Source: Paraburkholderia acidicola (lineage in GTDB: Bacteria; Pseudomonadota; Gammaproteobacteria; Burkholderiales; Burkholderiaceae). From it: 64,000 nucleotides of DNA. How positions within the stretch are numbered: the first letter of the stretch is position 1; every line of letters begins with the position of its first letter. This document shows, one piece after another, positions 1 to 12,900 of the stretch. The DNA is taken from positions 1-64,000 of the forward strand of contig NZ_MTZV01000005.1 in assembly GCF_002362315.1 (NCBI RefSeq), read 5' to 3'. The notes under the pieces are model-generated. The model did not search any database and was not told the origin of the DNA. It was given only the letters and a program-made list of their open reading frames with translations. Made by a program: the position numbers and the translations under genes.

Positions 1-1
1 A

Positions 2-117
2 TGCCTGATGACCATAGCGTGTCGGTACCACCCCTTCCCATCCCGAACAGGACCGTGAAACGACTCCACGCCGATGATAGTGCGGATTGCCCGTGTGAAA
101 GTAGGTAATCGTCAGGC
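2..117 (+). rRNA. rrf: 5S ribosomal RNA
   Basis: The first 116 bases match the beta-proteobacterial 5S rRNA pattern. The 5' end TGCCTGATGACC pairs with the 3' end GGTAATCGTCAGGC, and the internal CCCATCCCGAACAGGACCGTG block typical of 5S is present in shortened form here as CATCCCGAACAGG. The gene is complete or lacks at most one base at its 5' end. The 16S and 23S genes of this rrn operon should lie just upstream, outside the window. Confidence 0.95.
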
Positions 118-135
118 TCCTCATGCTCCAAACCT

Positions 136-177
136 CGCCCCCGCCAGCCTTCCCGCTCGCGGGGGCTTGGCGTTTCT
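136..177 (+). terminator. Probable rrn operon terminator
   Basis: Two overlapping GC-rich stems follow the 5S gene. GCCCCCGC (137-144) pairs with GCGGGGGC (159-166). Alternatively CGCCAGCC (142-149) pairs with GGCTTGGCG (164-172). The downstream T-tract is weak, so this may be a partly Rho-independent or processing structure. Confidence 0.5.
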
Positions 178-221
178 GGTGTATTAAGTGAGAGCTTCAT
201 GGTTTGGGAGCGGTAGCGCAC

Positions 222-250
222 TTGACAGTGTGGTGTTGCTCCCCCATAAT
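222..250 (+). promoter_or_regulatory. Sigma-70 promoter for tRNA-Tyr-Gly-Thr-tuf unit
   Basis: A perfect -35 box TTGACA (222-227) is followed by a 17-bp spacer and the -10 box CATAAT (245-250), five of six matches. The predicted transcript starts near 257, a few bases before tRNA-Tyr, so the tRNAs need not depend on read-through from the rRNA operon. Confidence 0.8.
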
Positions 251-264
251 CATCAGTTCTCTGC

Positions 265-350
265 GGAGGGGTGCCCGAGTGGCTAAAGGGGGCAGACTGT
301 AAATCTGTTGGCTTACGCCTACGTTGGTTCGAATCCAACCTCCTCCACCA
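265..350 (+). tRNA. tRNA-Tyr (GTA)
   Basis: An 86-base class II tRNA with a long variable arm. The anticodon GTA lies at 299-301, the T-loop GGTTCGAATCC is intact, and the 3' CCA is encoded (348-350). It is the first of three tRNAs ahead of tuf, the same general arrangement as the thrU-tyrU-glyT-thrT-tufB unit of enterobacteria. Confidence 0.97.
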
Positions 351-387
351 GAATGCAAGCGAAGTAGAGGGAATCGACAGGATCCTT

Positions 388-461
388 GCGGGTGTAGCTC
401 AATGGTAGAGCAGAAGCCTTCCAAGCTTATGACGAGGGTTCGATTCCCTTCACCCGCTCCA
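388..461 (+). tRNA. tRNA-Gly (TCC)
   Basis: A 74-base cloverleaf. The acceptor stem GCGGGTG pairs with CACCCGC, the anticodon TCC is at 420-422, the T-loop is GGTTCGATTCC, and CCA is encoded at 459-461. Confidence 0.97.
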
Positions 462-476
462 GTGTTGAGATGTAGC

Positions 477-551
<75 letters not shown>

Positions 552-613
552 GCAAGTAGCTAGTGACTGTTTGCGCCTCGCGCAACGTACGGAAATCCTC
601 TTAGGAGTCGGAA

Positions 614-1804
614 ATGGCCAAGGGTAAGTTTGAGCGGACGAAGCCGCACGTGAACGTTGGCACGATCGGTCACGTTGACCACGGCAAGACCACGCTGACG
701 GCAGCGATCACGACGGTGCTGACCGCGAAGTTCGGCGGCGAAGCGAAGGCGTACGACCAGATCGACGCAGCGCCGGAAGAAAAGGCGCGCGGTATCACGA
801 TCAACACGGCGCACGTCGAGTACGAAACGGCGAACCGCCACTACGCGCACGTTGACTGCCCGGGCCACGCTGACTATGTGAAGAACATGATCACGGGTGC
901 AGCGCAGATGGACGGCGCAATCCTGGTGTGCTCGGCCGCTGACGGCCCGATGCCGCAAACGCGTGAGCACATCCTGCTGGCGCGTCAGGTCGGTGTGCCG
1001 TACATCATCGTGTTCCTGAACAAGTGCGACATGGTGGACGACGCCGAGCTGCTGGAACTCGTCGAAATGGAAGTTCGCGAACTTCTGTCGAAGTACGACT
1101 TCCCGGGCGACGACACGCCGATCATCAAGGGTTCGGCCAAGCTGGCGCTGGAAGGCGACAAGGGCGAACTGGGTGAAGTGGCGATCATGAGCCTGGCCGA
1201 TGCACTGGACACGTACATCCCGACGCCGGAGCGCGCAGTGGACGGCGCATTCCTGATGCCGGTGGAAGACGTGTTCTCGATCTCGGGTCGCGGTACGGTG
1301 GTGACGGGCCGGGTTGAGCGCGGTGTCGTGAAGGTCGGCGAAGAAATCGAAATCGTCGGGATCAAGCCGACGGTGAAGACGACGTGCACGGGCGTGGAAA
1401 TGTTCCGCAAGCTGCTCGACCAGGGTCAGGCAGGCGACAACGTGGGTATCCTGCTGCGCGGCACGAAGCGTGAAGACGTGGAGCGTGGCCAGGTGCTGGC
1501 CAAGCCGGGTTCGATCAACCCGCACACGCACTTCACGGCAGAAGTGTACGTGCTGAGCAAGGATGAAGGCGGCCGTCACACGCCGTTCTTCAACAACTAC
1601 CGTCCGCAGTTCTACTTCCGTACGACGGACGTGACGGGCTCGATCGAGCTGCCGAAGGACAAGGAAATGGTGATGCCGGGCGACAACGTGACGATCACGG
1701 TGAAGCTGATCAACCCGATCGCCATGGAAGAAGGCCTGCGCTTCGCTATCCGCGAAGGCGGTCGTACCGTCGGCGCCGGTGTCGTTGCCAAGATCCTCGA
1801 GTAA
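614..1804 (+). CDS. tufB: Elongation factor Tu (first copy)
   Basis: EF-Tu delivers aminoacyl-tRNA to the ribosome as a GTP complex in the cytoplasm. The 396-residue protein has the G1 loop GHVDHGKT (residues 19-26), G3 DCPG (81-84) and G4 NKCD (136-139), followed by the two beta-barrel domains. AGGAG lies just before the ATG. This copy follows three tRNAs, the tufB position in other proteobacteria. Its protein is identical to the copy at 19759, and the DNA differs only at four synonymous third bases in codons 2, 3, 5 and 6, a mark of recent gene conversion. Confidence 0.99.
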   Translation: MAKGKFERTKPHVNVGTIGHVDHGKTTLTAAITTVLTAKFGGEAKAYDQIDAAPEEKARGITINTAHVEYETANRHYAHVDCPGHADYVKNMITGAAQMDGAILVCSAADGPMPQTREHILLARQVGVPYIIVFLNKCDMVDDAELLELVEMEVRELLSKYDFPGDDTPIIKGSAKLALEGDKGELGEVAIMSLADALDTYIPTPERAVDGAFLMPVEDVFSISGRGTVVTGRVERGVVKVGEEIEIVGIKPTVKTTCTGVEMFRKLLDQGQAGDNVGILLRGTKREDVERGQVLAKPGSINPHTHFTAEVYVLSKDEGGRHTPFFNNYRPQFYFRTTDVTGSIELPKDKEMVMPGDNVTITVKLINPIAMEEGLRFAIREGGRTVGAGVVAKILE

Positions 1805-1868
1805 GCCAGTTACTTCTCGTTGATCGGTTGTTTCGGGGTTGGCGATGTCGTCAACCCCAAAATGGTTT

Positions 1869-1944
1869 AGGGGTATAGCTCAACTGGCAGAGCGTCGGTC
1901 TCCAAAACCGAAGGTTGGGGGTTCGATTCCCTCTGCCCCTGCCA
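1869..1944 (+). tRNA. tRNA-Trp (CCA)
   Basis: A 76-base cloverleaf. The acceptor stem AGGGGTA pairs with the CCCCT side, the anticodon loop CTCCAAA gives CCA, the T-loop is GGTTCGATTCC, and the 3' end CCA is encoded. It sits directly upstream of secE, the usual tRNA-Trp-secE-nusG order. Confidence 0.97.
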
Positions 1945-1977
1945 ATCTCGCGCTAATGTGGCGCTCGTTAAGGTGTT

Positions 1978-2358
1978 ATGGCGAATCCTTCCGTCGAAAC
2001 TGTAAATACTTCTGGCGACAAGCTAACGCTGGCCGCAGGCGTATTGTTGGTCTTGGCCGGGTTCGTGGGGTTCTTCTGGCTTGGCAGCCAGGAGTGGTAC
2101 GTCCGCGGTGCAGCCTTGGCAGTTGGTGTGATCGCGGGTGTGGCGGTCGGTCTTATCTCCGCGCCCGGCAAGGGTTTCATCGCGTTCGCCAAAGACTCGT
2201 ACAAGGAAGTCCGCAAGGTCGTGTGGCCCACTCGTAAAGAGGCTACCCAGACGACCCTCGTGGTGTTTGCCTTCGTATTCGTCATGGCGATATTTCTCTG
2301 GATCAGCGACAAATCCATTGAATGGGCGATTTTCTCGGTGATTCTGGGTTGGAAATGA
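1978..2358 (+). CDS. secE: Preprotein translocase subunit SecE
   Basis: SecE is the essential clamp of the SecYEG protein-conducting channel in the inner membrane. At 126 residues it is the long proteobacterial form with three hydrophobic segments (about 18-36, 40-57 and 95-117). The conserved amphipathic stretch with KEVRKVVWPTRKEA lies before the last one. An AAGGTG-like ribosome site precedes the ATG. The gene ends one base before nusG, so the two are translationally close. Its partner secY is at 30781. Confidence 0.97.
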   Translation: MANPSVETVNTSGDKLTLAAGVLLVLAGFVGFFWLGSQEWYVRGAALAVGVIAGVAVGLISAPGKGFIAFAKDSYKEVRKVVWPTRKEATQTTLVVFAFVFVMAIFLWISDKSIEWAIFSVILGWK

Positions 2359-2359
2359 T

Positions 2360-2917
2360 ATGAGCGATACTCCGGCATCCCCGAGCGGCAAGCGTTGGTA
2401 TGTGGTGCACGCCTACTCCGGCATGGAGAAGAGCGTGCAACGTGCGCTTCAGGAGCGCATCGATCGCGCTGGCATGCAGGACAAGTTTGGCCAGATCCTC
2501 GTACCGACCGAAGAGGTGGTTGAGGTGAAGGGTGGTCACAAATCGGTGACCGAACGTCGTTTCTTCCCGGGCTATGTGCTCGTGGAAATGGAAATGACGG
2601 ACGAAACGTGGCATCTGGTGAAGAACACCGCAAAGGTGACCGGTTTCGTTGGTGGTGCGCGCAATCGTCCGAGCCCGATTTCCCCGCGGGAAGTCGAGAA
2701 GATCATGTCGCAGATGCAGGAAGGTGTGGAGAAGCCACGCCCGAAGACCCTGTTCGAAGTCGGCGAAATGGTGCGCGTGAAGGACGGTCCGTTCACGGAC
2801 TTCAACGGCAGCGTCGAGGAAGTGAACTACGAGAAGTCGCGTGTTCGCGTATCCGTGACGATTTTCGGCCGTGCAACGCCGGTCGAGTTGGAATTCGGCC
2901 AGGTCGAGAAGTTGTAA
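2360..2917 (+). CDS. nusG: Transcription termination/antitermination factor NusG
   Basis: NusG binds RNA polymerase, suppresses pausing, and links it to Rho or the ribosome. The 185-residue protein has the NGN domain first (RWYVVHAYSGMEKSVQ near residues 12-27, FFPGYVLVEM near 68-77). A KOW motif follows in the C-terminal domain (GEMVRVKDGPFTDFNG, about 135-150). It starts two bases after the secE stop. A GC-rich hairpin at 2931-2960 separates it from rplK. Confidence 0.98.
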   Translation: MSDTPASPSGKRWYVVHAYSGMEKSVQRALQERIDRAGMQDKFGQILVPTEEVVEVKGGHKSVTERRFFPGYVLVEMEMTDETWHLVKNTAKVTGFVGGARNRPSPISPREVEKIMSQMQEGVEKPRPKTLFEVGEMVRVKDGPFTDFNGSVEEVNYEKSRVRVSVTIFGRATPVELEFGQVEKL

Positions 2918-2930
2918 TCCAGATTTTTGC

Positions 2931-2960
2931 GGGGCGCGCCGTCTGGCGCGCCCCGGTTTT
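2931..2960 (+). terminator. GC-rich hairpin after nusG, partial terminator
   Basis: Perfect 10-bp arms GGGGCGCGCC (2931-2940) and GGCGCGCCCC (2945-2954) enclose a GTCT loop and are followed by GGTTTT. The short T-run suggests attenuation rather than full termination between the secE-nusG and rplKA units. Confidence 0.55.
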
Positions 2961-3071
2961 CGCGCTTACGGTCCGCGTAATGGCCGTTGAGGAGCGTAAG
3001 TAGTCGGTTTTTTCGATGAAAGCGCGTTACTACTCACCTGAACGCTAACGCGTTCCAACGAGGTTTTCAAC

Positions 3072-3503
3072 ATGGCAAAGAAAATCATCGGCTTTATCAA
3101 GCTGCAGATTCCTGCAGGTAAAGCCAACCCGTCGCCGCCGGTCGGTCCGGCACTGGGTCAGCGCGGTTTGAACATCATGGAGTTCTGCAAGGCGTTCAAC
3201 GCGCAGACTCAAGCGATGGAACCCGGTCTGCCGATCCCGGTCGTGATCACCGCGTTTGGGGACAAGAGCTTCACATTCGTCCTGAAGACGCCGCCGGCTA
3301 CGGTTCTGATCAAGAAGGCAGCGAAGATCGACAAGGGTTCGGCCAAGCCGCACACCGACAAGGTCGGCAAGATCACGCGCGCTCAAGCTGAAGACATCGC
3401 GAAGGCCAAGATGCCGGATCTTACGGCAGCTGATCTCGACGCAGCGGTTCGTACGATCGCTGGTAGCGCCCGCTCGATGGGCATCACCGTGGAGGGCGTG
3501 TAA
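3072..3503 (+). CDS. rplK: 50S ribosomal protein L11
   Basis: L11 binds 23S rRNA in the GTPase-associated centre at the base of the L7/L12 stalk. The 143-residue sequence has the typical start AKKIIGFIKLQIPAGKANPS and the proline-rich linker SPPVGPALGQRG. The C-terminal rRNA-binding domain ends in MGITVEGV. The stop codon abuts the ATG of rplA, so both are read from one message. In E. coli, L1 represses this pair; I did not identify an equivalent L1 site in the 68-base leader. Confidence 0.98.
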   Translation: MAKKIIGFIKLQIPAGKANPSPPVGPALGQRGLNIMEFCKAFNAQTQAMEPGLPIPVVITAFGDKSFTFVLKTPPATVLIKKAAKIDKGSAKPHTDKVGKITRAQAEDIAKAKMPDLTAADLDAAVRTIAGSARSMGITVEGV

Positions 3504-4202
3504 ATGGCCAAGCTTTCTAAGCGTCTGCAAGCTTTCGCATCGAAGATCGATGCCCAGAAGCTCTACGCAATCGACGAAGCGCTGACGCTCGTCAAAGAGT
3601 GCGCGAACGCGAAATTCAACGAATCGATCGACGTTGCTGTGCAACTCGGCATCGATGCGAAGAAGTCGGACCAGGTCGTTCGCGGCTCGGTCGTGCTGCC
3701 TGCCGGTACCGGCAAGTCGGTGCGCGTTGCTGTTTTCGCTCAAGGCGAAAAGGCTGAGCAAGCTCGTGCAGCCGGCGCGGAAATTGTCGGTATGGAAGAC
3801 CTGGCTGAACAGGTCAAGGCCGGTAACCTGAACTTCGACGTCGTGATCGCTTCGCCGGACACGATGCGTGTGGTCGGTACGCTGGGTCAGATCCTCGGTC
3901 CGCGCGGCCTGATGCCGAACCCGAAGGTCGGCACCGTGACGCCGGACGTCGCAACGGCTGTGAAGAACGCCAAGGCTGGTCAGGTGCAGTTCCGTGTCGA
4001 CAAGGCCGGGATCATCCACGCCACCATCGGCCGTGCTTCGTTCGAAGCAACGGCACTGCGCAGCAACCTGAATGCTCTCGTCGAAGCGCTGCAAAAGGCG
4101 AAGCCGGCAACGAGCAAGGGTGTGTACCTGCGCAAGGTCGCGTTGTCGAGCACGATGGGTGTCGGCGTACGCGTCGACCAGGCATCGCTCGCAGCACAGT
4201 AA
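3504..4202 (+). CDS. rplA: 50S ribosomal protein L1
   Basis: L1 forms the mobile L1 stalk near the ribosomal E site and is usually an autogenous translational repressor. The 232-residue protein has the normal length and the conserved segments GTGKSVRVAVFAQGEKAEQA and LGPRGLMPNPKVGTVTPDV. It follows rplK with no gap and is closed by a terminator-like hairpin at 4212-4240. Confidence 0.98.
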   Translation: MAKLSKRLQAFASKIDAQKLYAIDEALTLVKECANAKFNESIDVAVQLGIDAKKSDQVVRGSVVLPAGTGKSVRVAVFAQGEKAEQARAAGAEIVGMEDLAEQVKAGNLNFDVVIASPDTMRVVGTLGQILGPRGLMPNPKVGTVTPDVATAVKNAKAGQVQFRVDKAGIIHATIGRASFEATALRSNLNALVEALQKAKPATSKGVYLRKVALSSTMGVGVRVDQASLAAQ

Positions 4203-4211
4203 AAGAATTGA

Positions 4212-4240
4212 CCGCTTCGACGCGAGTCGAGGCGGTTTTT
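4212..4240 (+). terminator. Intrinsic terminator or attenuator after rplA
   Basis: CCGCTTCGAC (4212-4221) pairs with GTCGAGGCGG (4226-4235) across a GCGA tetraloop with one T.G pair, followed by five Ts. It separates the rplKA and rplJL units. Confidence 0.7.
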
Positions 4241-4505
4241 AAGGGCTTTGGGCGGTCGCGAGATGGCAGTCTGCATCGAACGGCCGGTTGTCAAAGACCG
4301 TTGGCGGGAACGCAGCAGGCAGGTGTTCTCTTAATGCAAAGCCAACGCAGATGGCGAACCCGAAATGGTTTTGTAGTGCTGAAGCCGTTTGGTACCCGCA
4401 GCAATGCGGTTAGCAGGCGGTCGAAATGCTCCTGACTGGTCGGACGCCGTTGTTGAATGCGATATGCAAAGCATCCGCTGCGTGTATCGAATCTGGAGGT
4501 TAACC
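4241..4505 (+). promoter_or_regulatory. Long untranslated leader of rplJL (probable L10 leader)
   Basis: A 265-base region free of genes lies between the rplA terminator and the GTG start of rplJ. In other bacteria this position holds the mRNA site bound by the L10-(L12)n complex, which represses rplJL translation. Several short complementary blocks are visible, but I did not derive the consensus kink-turn fold. The role is inferred mainly from position and length. An in-frame ATG at 4389 extends the rplJ frame but lacks family support. Confidence 0.55.
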
Positions 4506-5009
4506 GTGCCACTCAACAAAGAAAGTAAGCAGGCCGTCGTCGCTGAGGTTGCCGCGCAAGTCGCGAAAGCCCAGACCGTCGTTCTGGCCGAATATCGTGG
4601 AATCGCGGTTGGCGATCTGACCAAGCTGCGCGCGAAAGCGCGCGAGCAACAGGTGTATCTGCGCGTGTTGAAAAACACGCTGGCGCGTCGCGCTGTTGAA
4701 GGTACCCCGTTTGCTCCGCTGGCTGAGCAGATGACCGGTCCTCTGATCTACGGCATCTCTGAAGATGCAATTGCTGCTGCGAAGGTCGTCAATGACTTTA
4801 GCAAGAGCAATGACAAGTTGATCATCAAGGCCGGTTCCTACGAAGGCAACGTGATGGACAAGGCGGGCGTGCAAGCGCTGGCTTCCATCCCGAGCCGCGA
4901 GGAACTGCTCTCCAAGCTGCTGTTCGTTATGCAGGCACCCGTCTCCGGCTTCGCGCGCGCTCTTGGCGCACTGGCCGCGAAGAAGGGCGAAGAAGCCGAA
5001 GCTGCCTGA
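4506..5009 (+). CDS. rplJ: 50S ribosomal protein L10
   Basis: L10 anchors L7/L12 dimers on the ribosomal stalk and acts as the operon's translational repressor. I chose the GTG at 4506 because GGAGG lies just before it and the protein then begins PLNKESKQAVVAEV as in other L10 proteins, giving 167 residues. An upstream in-frame ATG at 4389 would add 39 unrelated residues. The segment VVLAEYRGIAVGDLTKLR and the alanine-rich C-terminal helix that binds L12 are clear. Confidence 0.96.
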   Translation: MPLNKESKQAVVAEVAAQVAKAQTVVLAEYRGIAVGDLTKLRAKAREQQVYLRVLKNTLARRAVEGTPFAPLAEQMTGPLIYGISEDAIAAAKVVNDFSKSNDKLIIKAGSYEGNVMDKAGVQALASIPSREELLSKLLFVMQAPVSGFARALGALAAKKGEEAEAA

Positions 5010-5090
5010 ATTTCAGGCAGTGCGTGACGCACGTCGGTTGAGCGTAATCGATCGCTAGCTGTATCCGAATTCAATTTAGGAGTATTTCAA

Positions 5091-5465
5091 ATGGCAATCG
5101 CAAAAGAAGACATCCTCGAAGCCGTAGGCTCGATGTCGGTTCTGGAACTGAACGAGCTGGTCAAGGCGTTCGAAGAAAAGTTTGGCGTGTCGGCAGCTGC
5201 TGTTGCAGTGGCAGGCCCGGCAGGCGGCGGCGCAGCAGCCGTTGCTGAAGAGCAAACCGAATTCACGGTCAACCTGACGGAAGTCGGCGCGAACAAGGTT
5301 TCGGTCATTAAGGCTGTTCGCGAACTGACGGGTCTCGGCCTGAAGGAAGCGAAGGACCTGGTCGACGGTGCACCGAAGCCTGTGAAGGAAGCGGTACCGA
5401 AGGCTGCAGCTGAAGAAGCCAAGAAGAAGCTGGAAGAAGCTGGCGCGAAGGCTGAAATCAAGTAA
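5091..5465 (+). CDS. rplL: 50S ribosomal protein L7/L12
   Basis: The multi-copy stalk protein that recruits translational GTPases. The 124-residue protein has an N-terminal dimerisation helix and an Ala/Gly-rich hinge (about residues 35-52). The C-terminal factor-binding domain includes KVSVIKAVRELTGLGLKEAK. A good AGGAG site precedes the ATG. It is followed by an attenuator hairpin and a 370-base gap before rpoB. Confidence 0.98.
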   Translation: MAIAKEDILEAVGSMSVLELNELVKAFEEKFGVSAAAVAVAGPAGGGAAAVAEEQTEFTVNLTEVGANKVSVIKAVRELTGLGLKEAKDLVDGAPKPVKEAVPKAAAEEAKKKLEEAGAKAEIK

Positions 5466-5485
5466 GTTTCGGCGTGCTGCGCGAA

Positions 5486-5515
5486 GGCTGGCGGTTTTCC
5501 ACCGCCGGCCTTTTT
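5486..5515 (+). terminator. Attenuator hairpin between rplL and rpoB
   Basis: GGCTGGCGG (5486-5494) pairs with CCGCCGGCC (5502-5510) with one wobble, followed by TTTTT. In E. coli the same position carries an attenuator that passes only part of the ribosomal protein transcripts into rpoBC; a similar role is inferred here. Confidence 0.75.
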
Positions 5516-5570
5516 GTGCTTTGTGGGGACTACGTTTTTGCAGGGTCGTATCGGCAATAACGGAGGCCCC

Positions 5571-5627
5571 AGAAGCCAAAGAGAATCGTCTTTCGGTAAT
5601 GTCGACCGGCGTTTCTCTTTGTCTTCT
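5571..5627 (+). repeat. Long hairpin in the rplL-rpoB intergenic region
   Basis: The 15-base arm at 5571-5585 (AGAAGCCAAAGAGAA) pairs with 5613-5627 (TTCTCTTTGTCTTCT) with a single C/T mismatch, and further pairs extend inwards. The E. coli rplL-rpoB gap contains an RNase III processing stem, so this is a candidate processing site. The rest of the gap (5516-5570 and 5628-5835) shows no gene or clear promoter. Confidence 0.6.
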
Positions 5628-5835
5628 GAAGCGACTGCAGAAGGCAAGTTTGGTCGGGCAGCGGGCAACATAGGCATCCGCTGCCGTCAGCCAGCGGTTG
5701 GTAGCGGCCAACCACCAAGCTTTTAGGCTCGTTCAGGCCATCGGACGGCCATCGGGTCTCAGTCGGTGAACACTCGGGTTGTCTCATCCAGGTATCCTGC
5801 CTCGACAACAATGCCCGCCGTGATTCGGAGATCGT

Positions 5836-9942
<4,107 letters not shown>

Positions 9943-9963
9943 TCGGACTACGGAGAGAAAGCA

Positions 9964-12900
9964 ATGAAAGCTCTGCTCGATCTATTCAAGCAAGTCCAAC
10001 AACCTGAAGTGTTTGACGCGATCAAGATCGGTCTGGCCTCGCCAGACAAGATCCGTTCGTGGTCGTTCGGTGAGGTGAAGAAGCCGGAAACGATCAACTA
10101 CCGTACGTTCAAGCCGGAACGCGATGGTCTGTTCTGCGCGAAGATCTTCGGGCCGATCAAGGACTACGAATGTCTGTGCGGTAAGTACAAGCGTCTGAAG
10201 CACCGCGGCGTGATCTGCGAAAAGTGCGGCGTCGAAGTGACGCTCGCCAAGGTGCGTCGCGAACGGATGGGCCACATCGAACTGGCCTCGCCGGTTGCGC
10301 ACATCTGGTTCCTGAAGTCGCTGCCGTCGCGTCTGGGCATGGTGCTCGACATGACGCTGCGCGACATCGAACGCGTGCTGTACTTCGAAGCCTACGTAGT
10401 GATCGATCCGGGCATGACGCCGCTGAAAGCGCGGCAGATCATGACCGAAGAGGATTACTACAACAAGGTCGAAGAGTACGGTGACGAATTCCGCGCCGAG
10501 ATGGGCGCGGAAGGCGTGCGCGAGCTGCTGCGTGCGATCAACATCGACGAACAGGTCGAGATGCTGCGCACCGAACTCAAGAACACGGGTTCGGAAGCGA
10601 AGATCAAGAAGTACGCGAAGCGCCTGAAGGTGCTCGAGGCTTTCCAGCGTTCGGGCATCAAGCCTGACTGGATGGTGCTCGAAGTGCTGCCGGTGCTGCC
10701 GCCGGAACTGCGTCCGCTCGTGCCGCTCGACGGCGGCCGTTTCGCGACGTCGGACCTGAACGACCTGTATCGCCGCGTGATCAACCGTAACAACCGGTTG
10801 AAGCGTCTGCTCGAACTGAAGGCACCTGAAATCATCGTCCGCAACGAAAAGCGGATGCTGCAGGAAGCCGTCGATTCGCTGCTCGACAACGGTCGTCGCG
10901 GTAAGGCAATGACGGGCGCGAACAAGCGTCCGCTGAAGTCGCTCGCCGACATGATCAAGGGTAAGGGCGGCCGGTTCCGTCAGAACCTGCTGGGCAAGCG
11001 CGTCGACTACTCGGGCCGTTCGGTCATCGTGGTCGGCCCGACGCTCAAGCTGCATCAGTGCGGTCTGCCGAAGCTGATGGCGCTCGAACTGTTCAAGCCG
11101 TTCATCTTCAACAAGCTCGAAGTGATGGGTGTCGCTACCACCATCAAGGCTGCGAAGAAGGAAGTCGAGAACCAGACGCCGGTGGTGTGGGACATTCTCG
11201 AAGAAGTCATTCGCGAACATCCGGTCATGCTGAACCGCGCGCCGACGCTGCACCGTCTTGGCATTCAGGCTTTCGAGCCGGTGCTGATCGAAGGTAAGGC
11301 GATCCAGCTGCATCCGCTCGTTTGCGCGGCGTTCAACGCCGACTTCGACGGTGACCAGATGGCTGTTCACGTTCCGCTGTCGCTCGAAGCGCAGATGGAA
11401 GCACGCACGCTGATGCTGGCGTCGAACAACGTCCTGTTCCCGGCCAACGGCGATCCGTCGATCGTGCCGTCGCAGGATATCGTGCTCGGCCTGTACTACG
11501 CGACGCGTGAAGCCGTCAATGCGAAGGGCGAAGGCCTGTCGTTCACGGGCGTGTCGGAAGCACTGCGCGCGTACGAGAACAAGGAAGTCGAACTCGCATC
11601 GCGCGTCAACGTTCGGATCACCGAAATGGTCCGCAACGAAGACACGTCGGAAGGCGCACCGCAGTTCGTGCCGAAGATCTCGCTGTACGCGACGACCGTC
11701 GGCCGCGCGATCCTGTCGGAAATTCTGCCGCCGGGACTGCCGTTCACGGTGCTGAACAAGCCGCTGAAGAAGAAGGAAATTTCGCGTCTGATCAACACGG
11801 CTTTCCGCAAGTGCGGTCTGCGCGAAACGGTGATCTTCGCCGACCAGCTGATGCAGTCGGGCTTCCGTCTGGCGACGCGCGCCGGTATTTCGATCTGCGT
11901 CGACGACATGCTCGTGCCGCCGCAGAAGGAAACGATCGTTGGCGACGCCGCGAAGAAGGTGAAGGAATACGACCGTCAGTACATGTCGGGTCTCGTCACG
12001 TCGCAAGAGCGCTACAACAACGTGGTCGACATCTGGTCGGCAACGTCGGAAGCGGTCGGCAAGGCGATGATGGAACAGCTGTCGACGGAACCGGTGGTCG
12101 ATCGCGACGGCAAGGAAACGCGCCAGGAGTCGTTCAACTCCATCTACATGATGGCTGACTCGGGCGCGCGGGGTTCCGCAGTCCAGATTCGTCAGCTGGC
12201 CGGTATGCGTGGCCTGATGGCGAAGCCGGACGGCTCGATCATCGAGACGCCGATTACGGCGAACTTCCGCGAAGGCCTGAACGTGTTGCAGTACTTCATC
12301 TCGACCCACGGTGCACGTAAGGGTCTGGCTGATACGGCACTGAAGACGGCGAACTCGGGTTACCTGACGCGTCGTCTCGTCGACGTCACGCAGGATCTCG
12401 TGGTGGTCGAAGACGATTGCGGCACGTCGAATGGCGTGGCGATGAAGGCACTCGTCGAGGGTGGTGAAGTCGTCGAAGCACTGCGTGACCGGATTCTCGG
12501 CCGCGTCGCGGTGGCGGACGTCGTCAACCCGGAATCGCAGGAAACGCTGTACGAATCGGGCACGCTGCTCGATGAAGATGCGGTCGAAGAAATCGAACGC
12601 CTCGGCATCGACGAAGTGCGCGTACGTACGCCGCTTACCTGCGAAACGCGTTACGGCCTGTGCGCCGCGTGCTACGGCCGCGACCTTGGCCGCGGCTCGT
12701 CGGTCAACGTCGGCGAAGCAGTGGGCGTGATCGCTGCTCAGTCGATCGGTGAACCGGGTACGCAGTTGACGATGCGGACGTTCCACATCGGCGGTGCGGC
12801 ATCGCGTGCGGCGGTTGCTTCGTCGGTTGAAGCCAAGTCGAACGGTACGGTCCGTTTCACGTCGACGATGCGTTACGTCACCAACGCGAAGGGCGAGCAG

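Noticed and set aside
1835..1858. The GGGGTTG/CAACCCC hairpin after the first tuf gene as a terminator.
   Set aside because: No T-run follows and tRNA-Trp starts 11 bases later, so it is more likely a processing structure or chance.
4389..4505. An N-terminal extension of rplJ from the ATG at 4389.
   Set aside because: The 39 extra residues do not resemble L10, and a strong ribosome site precedes the GTG at 4506.
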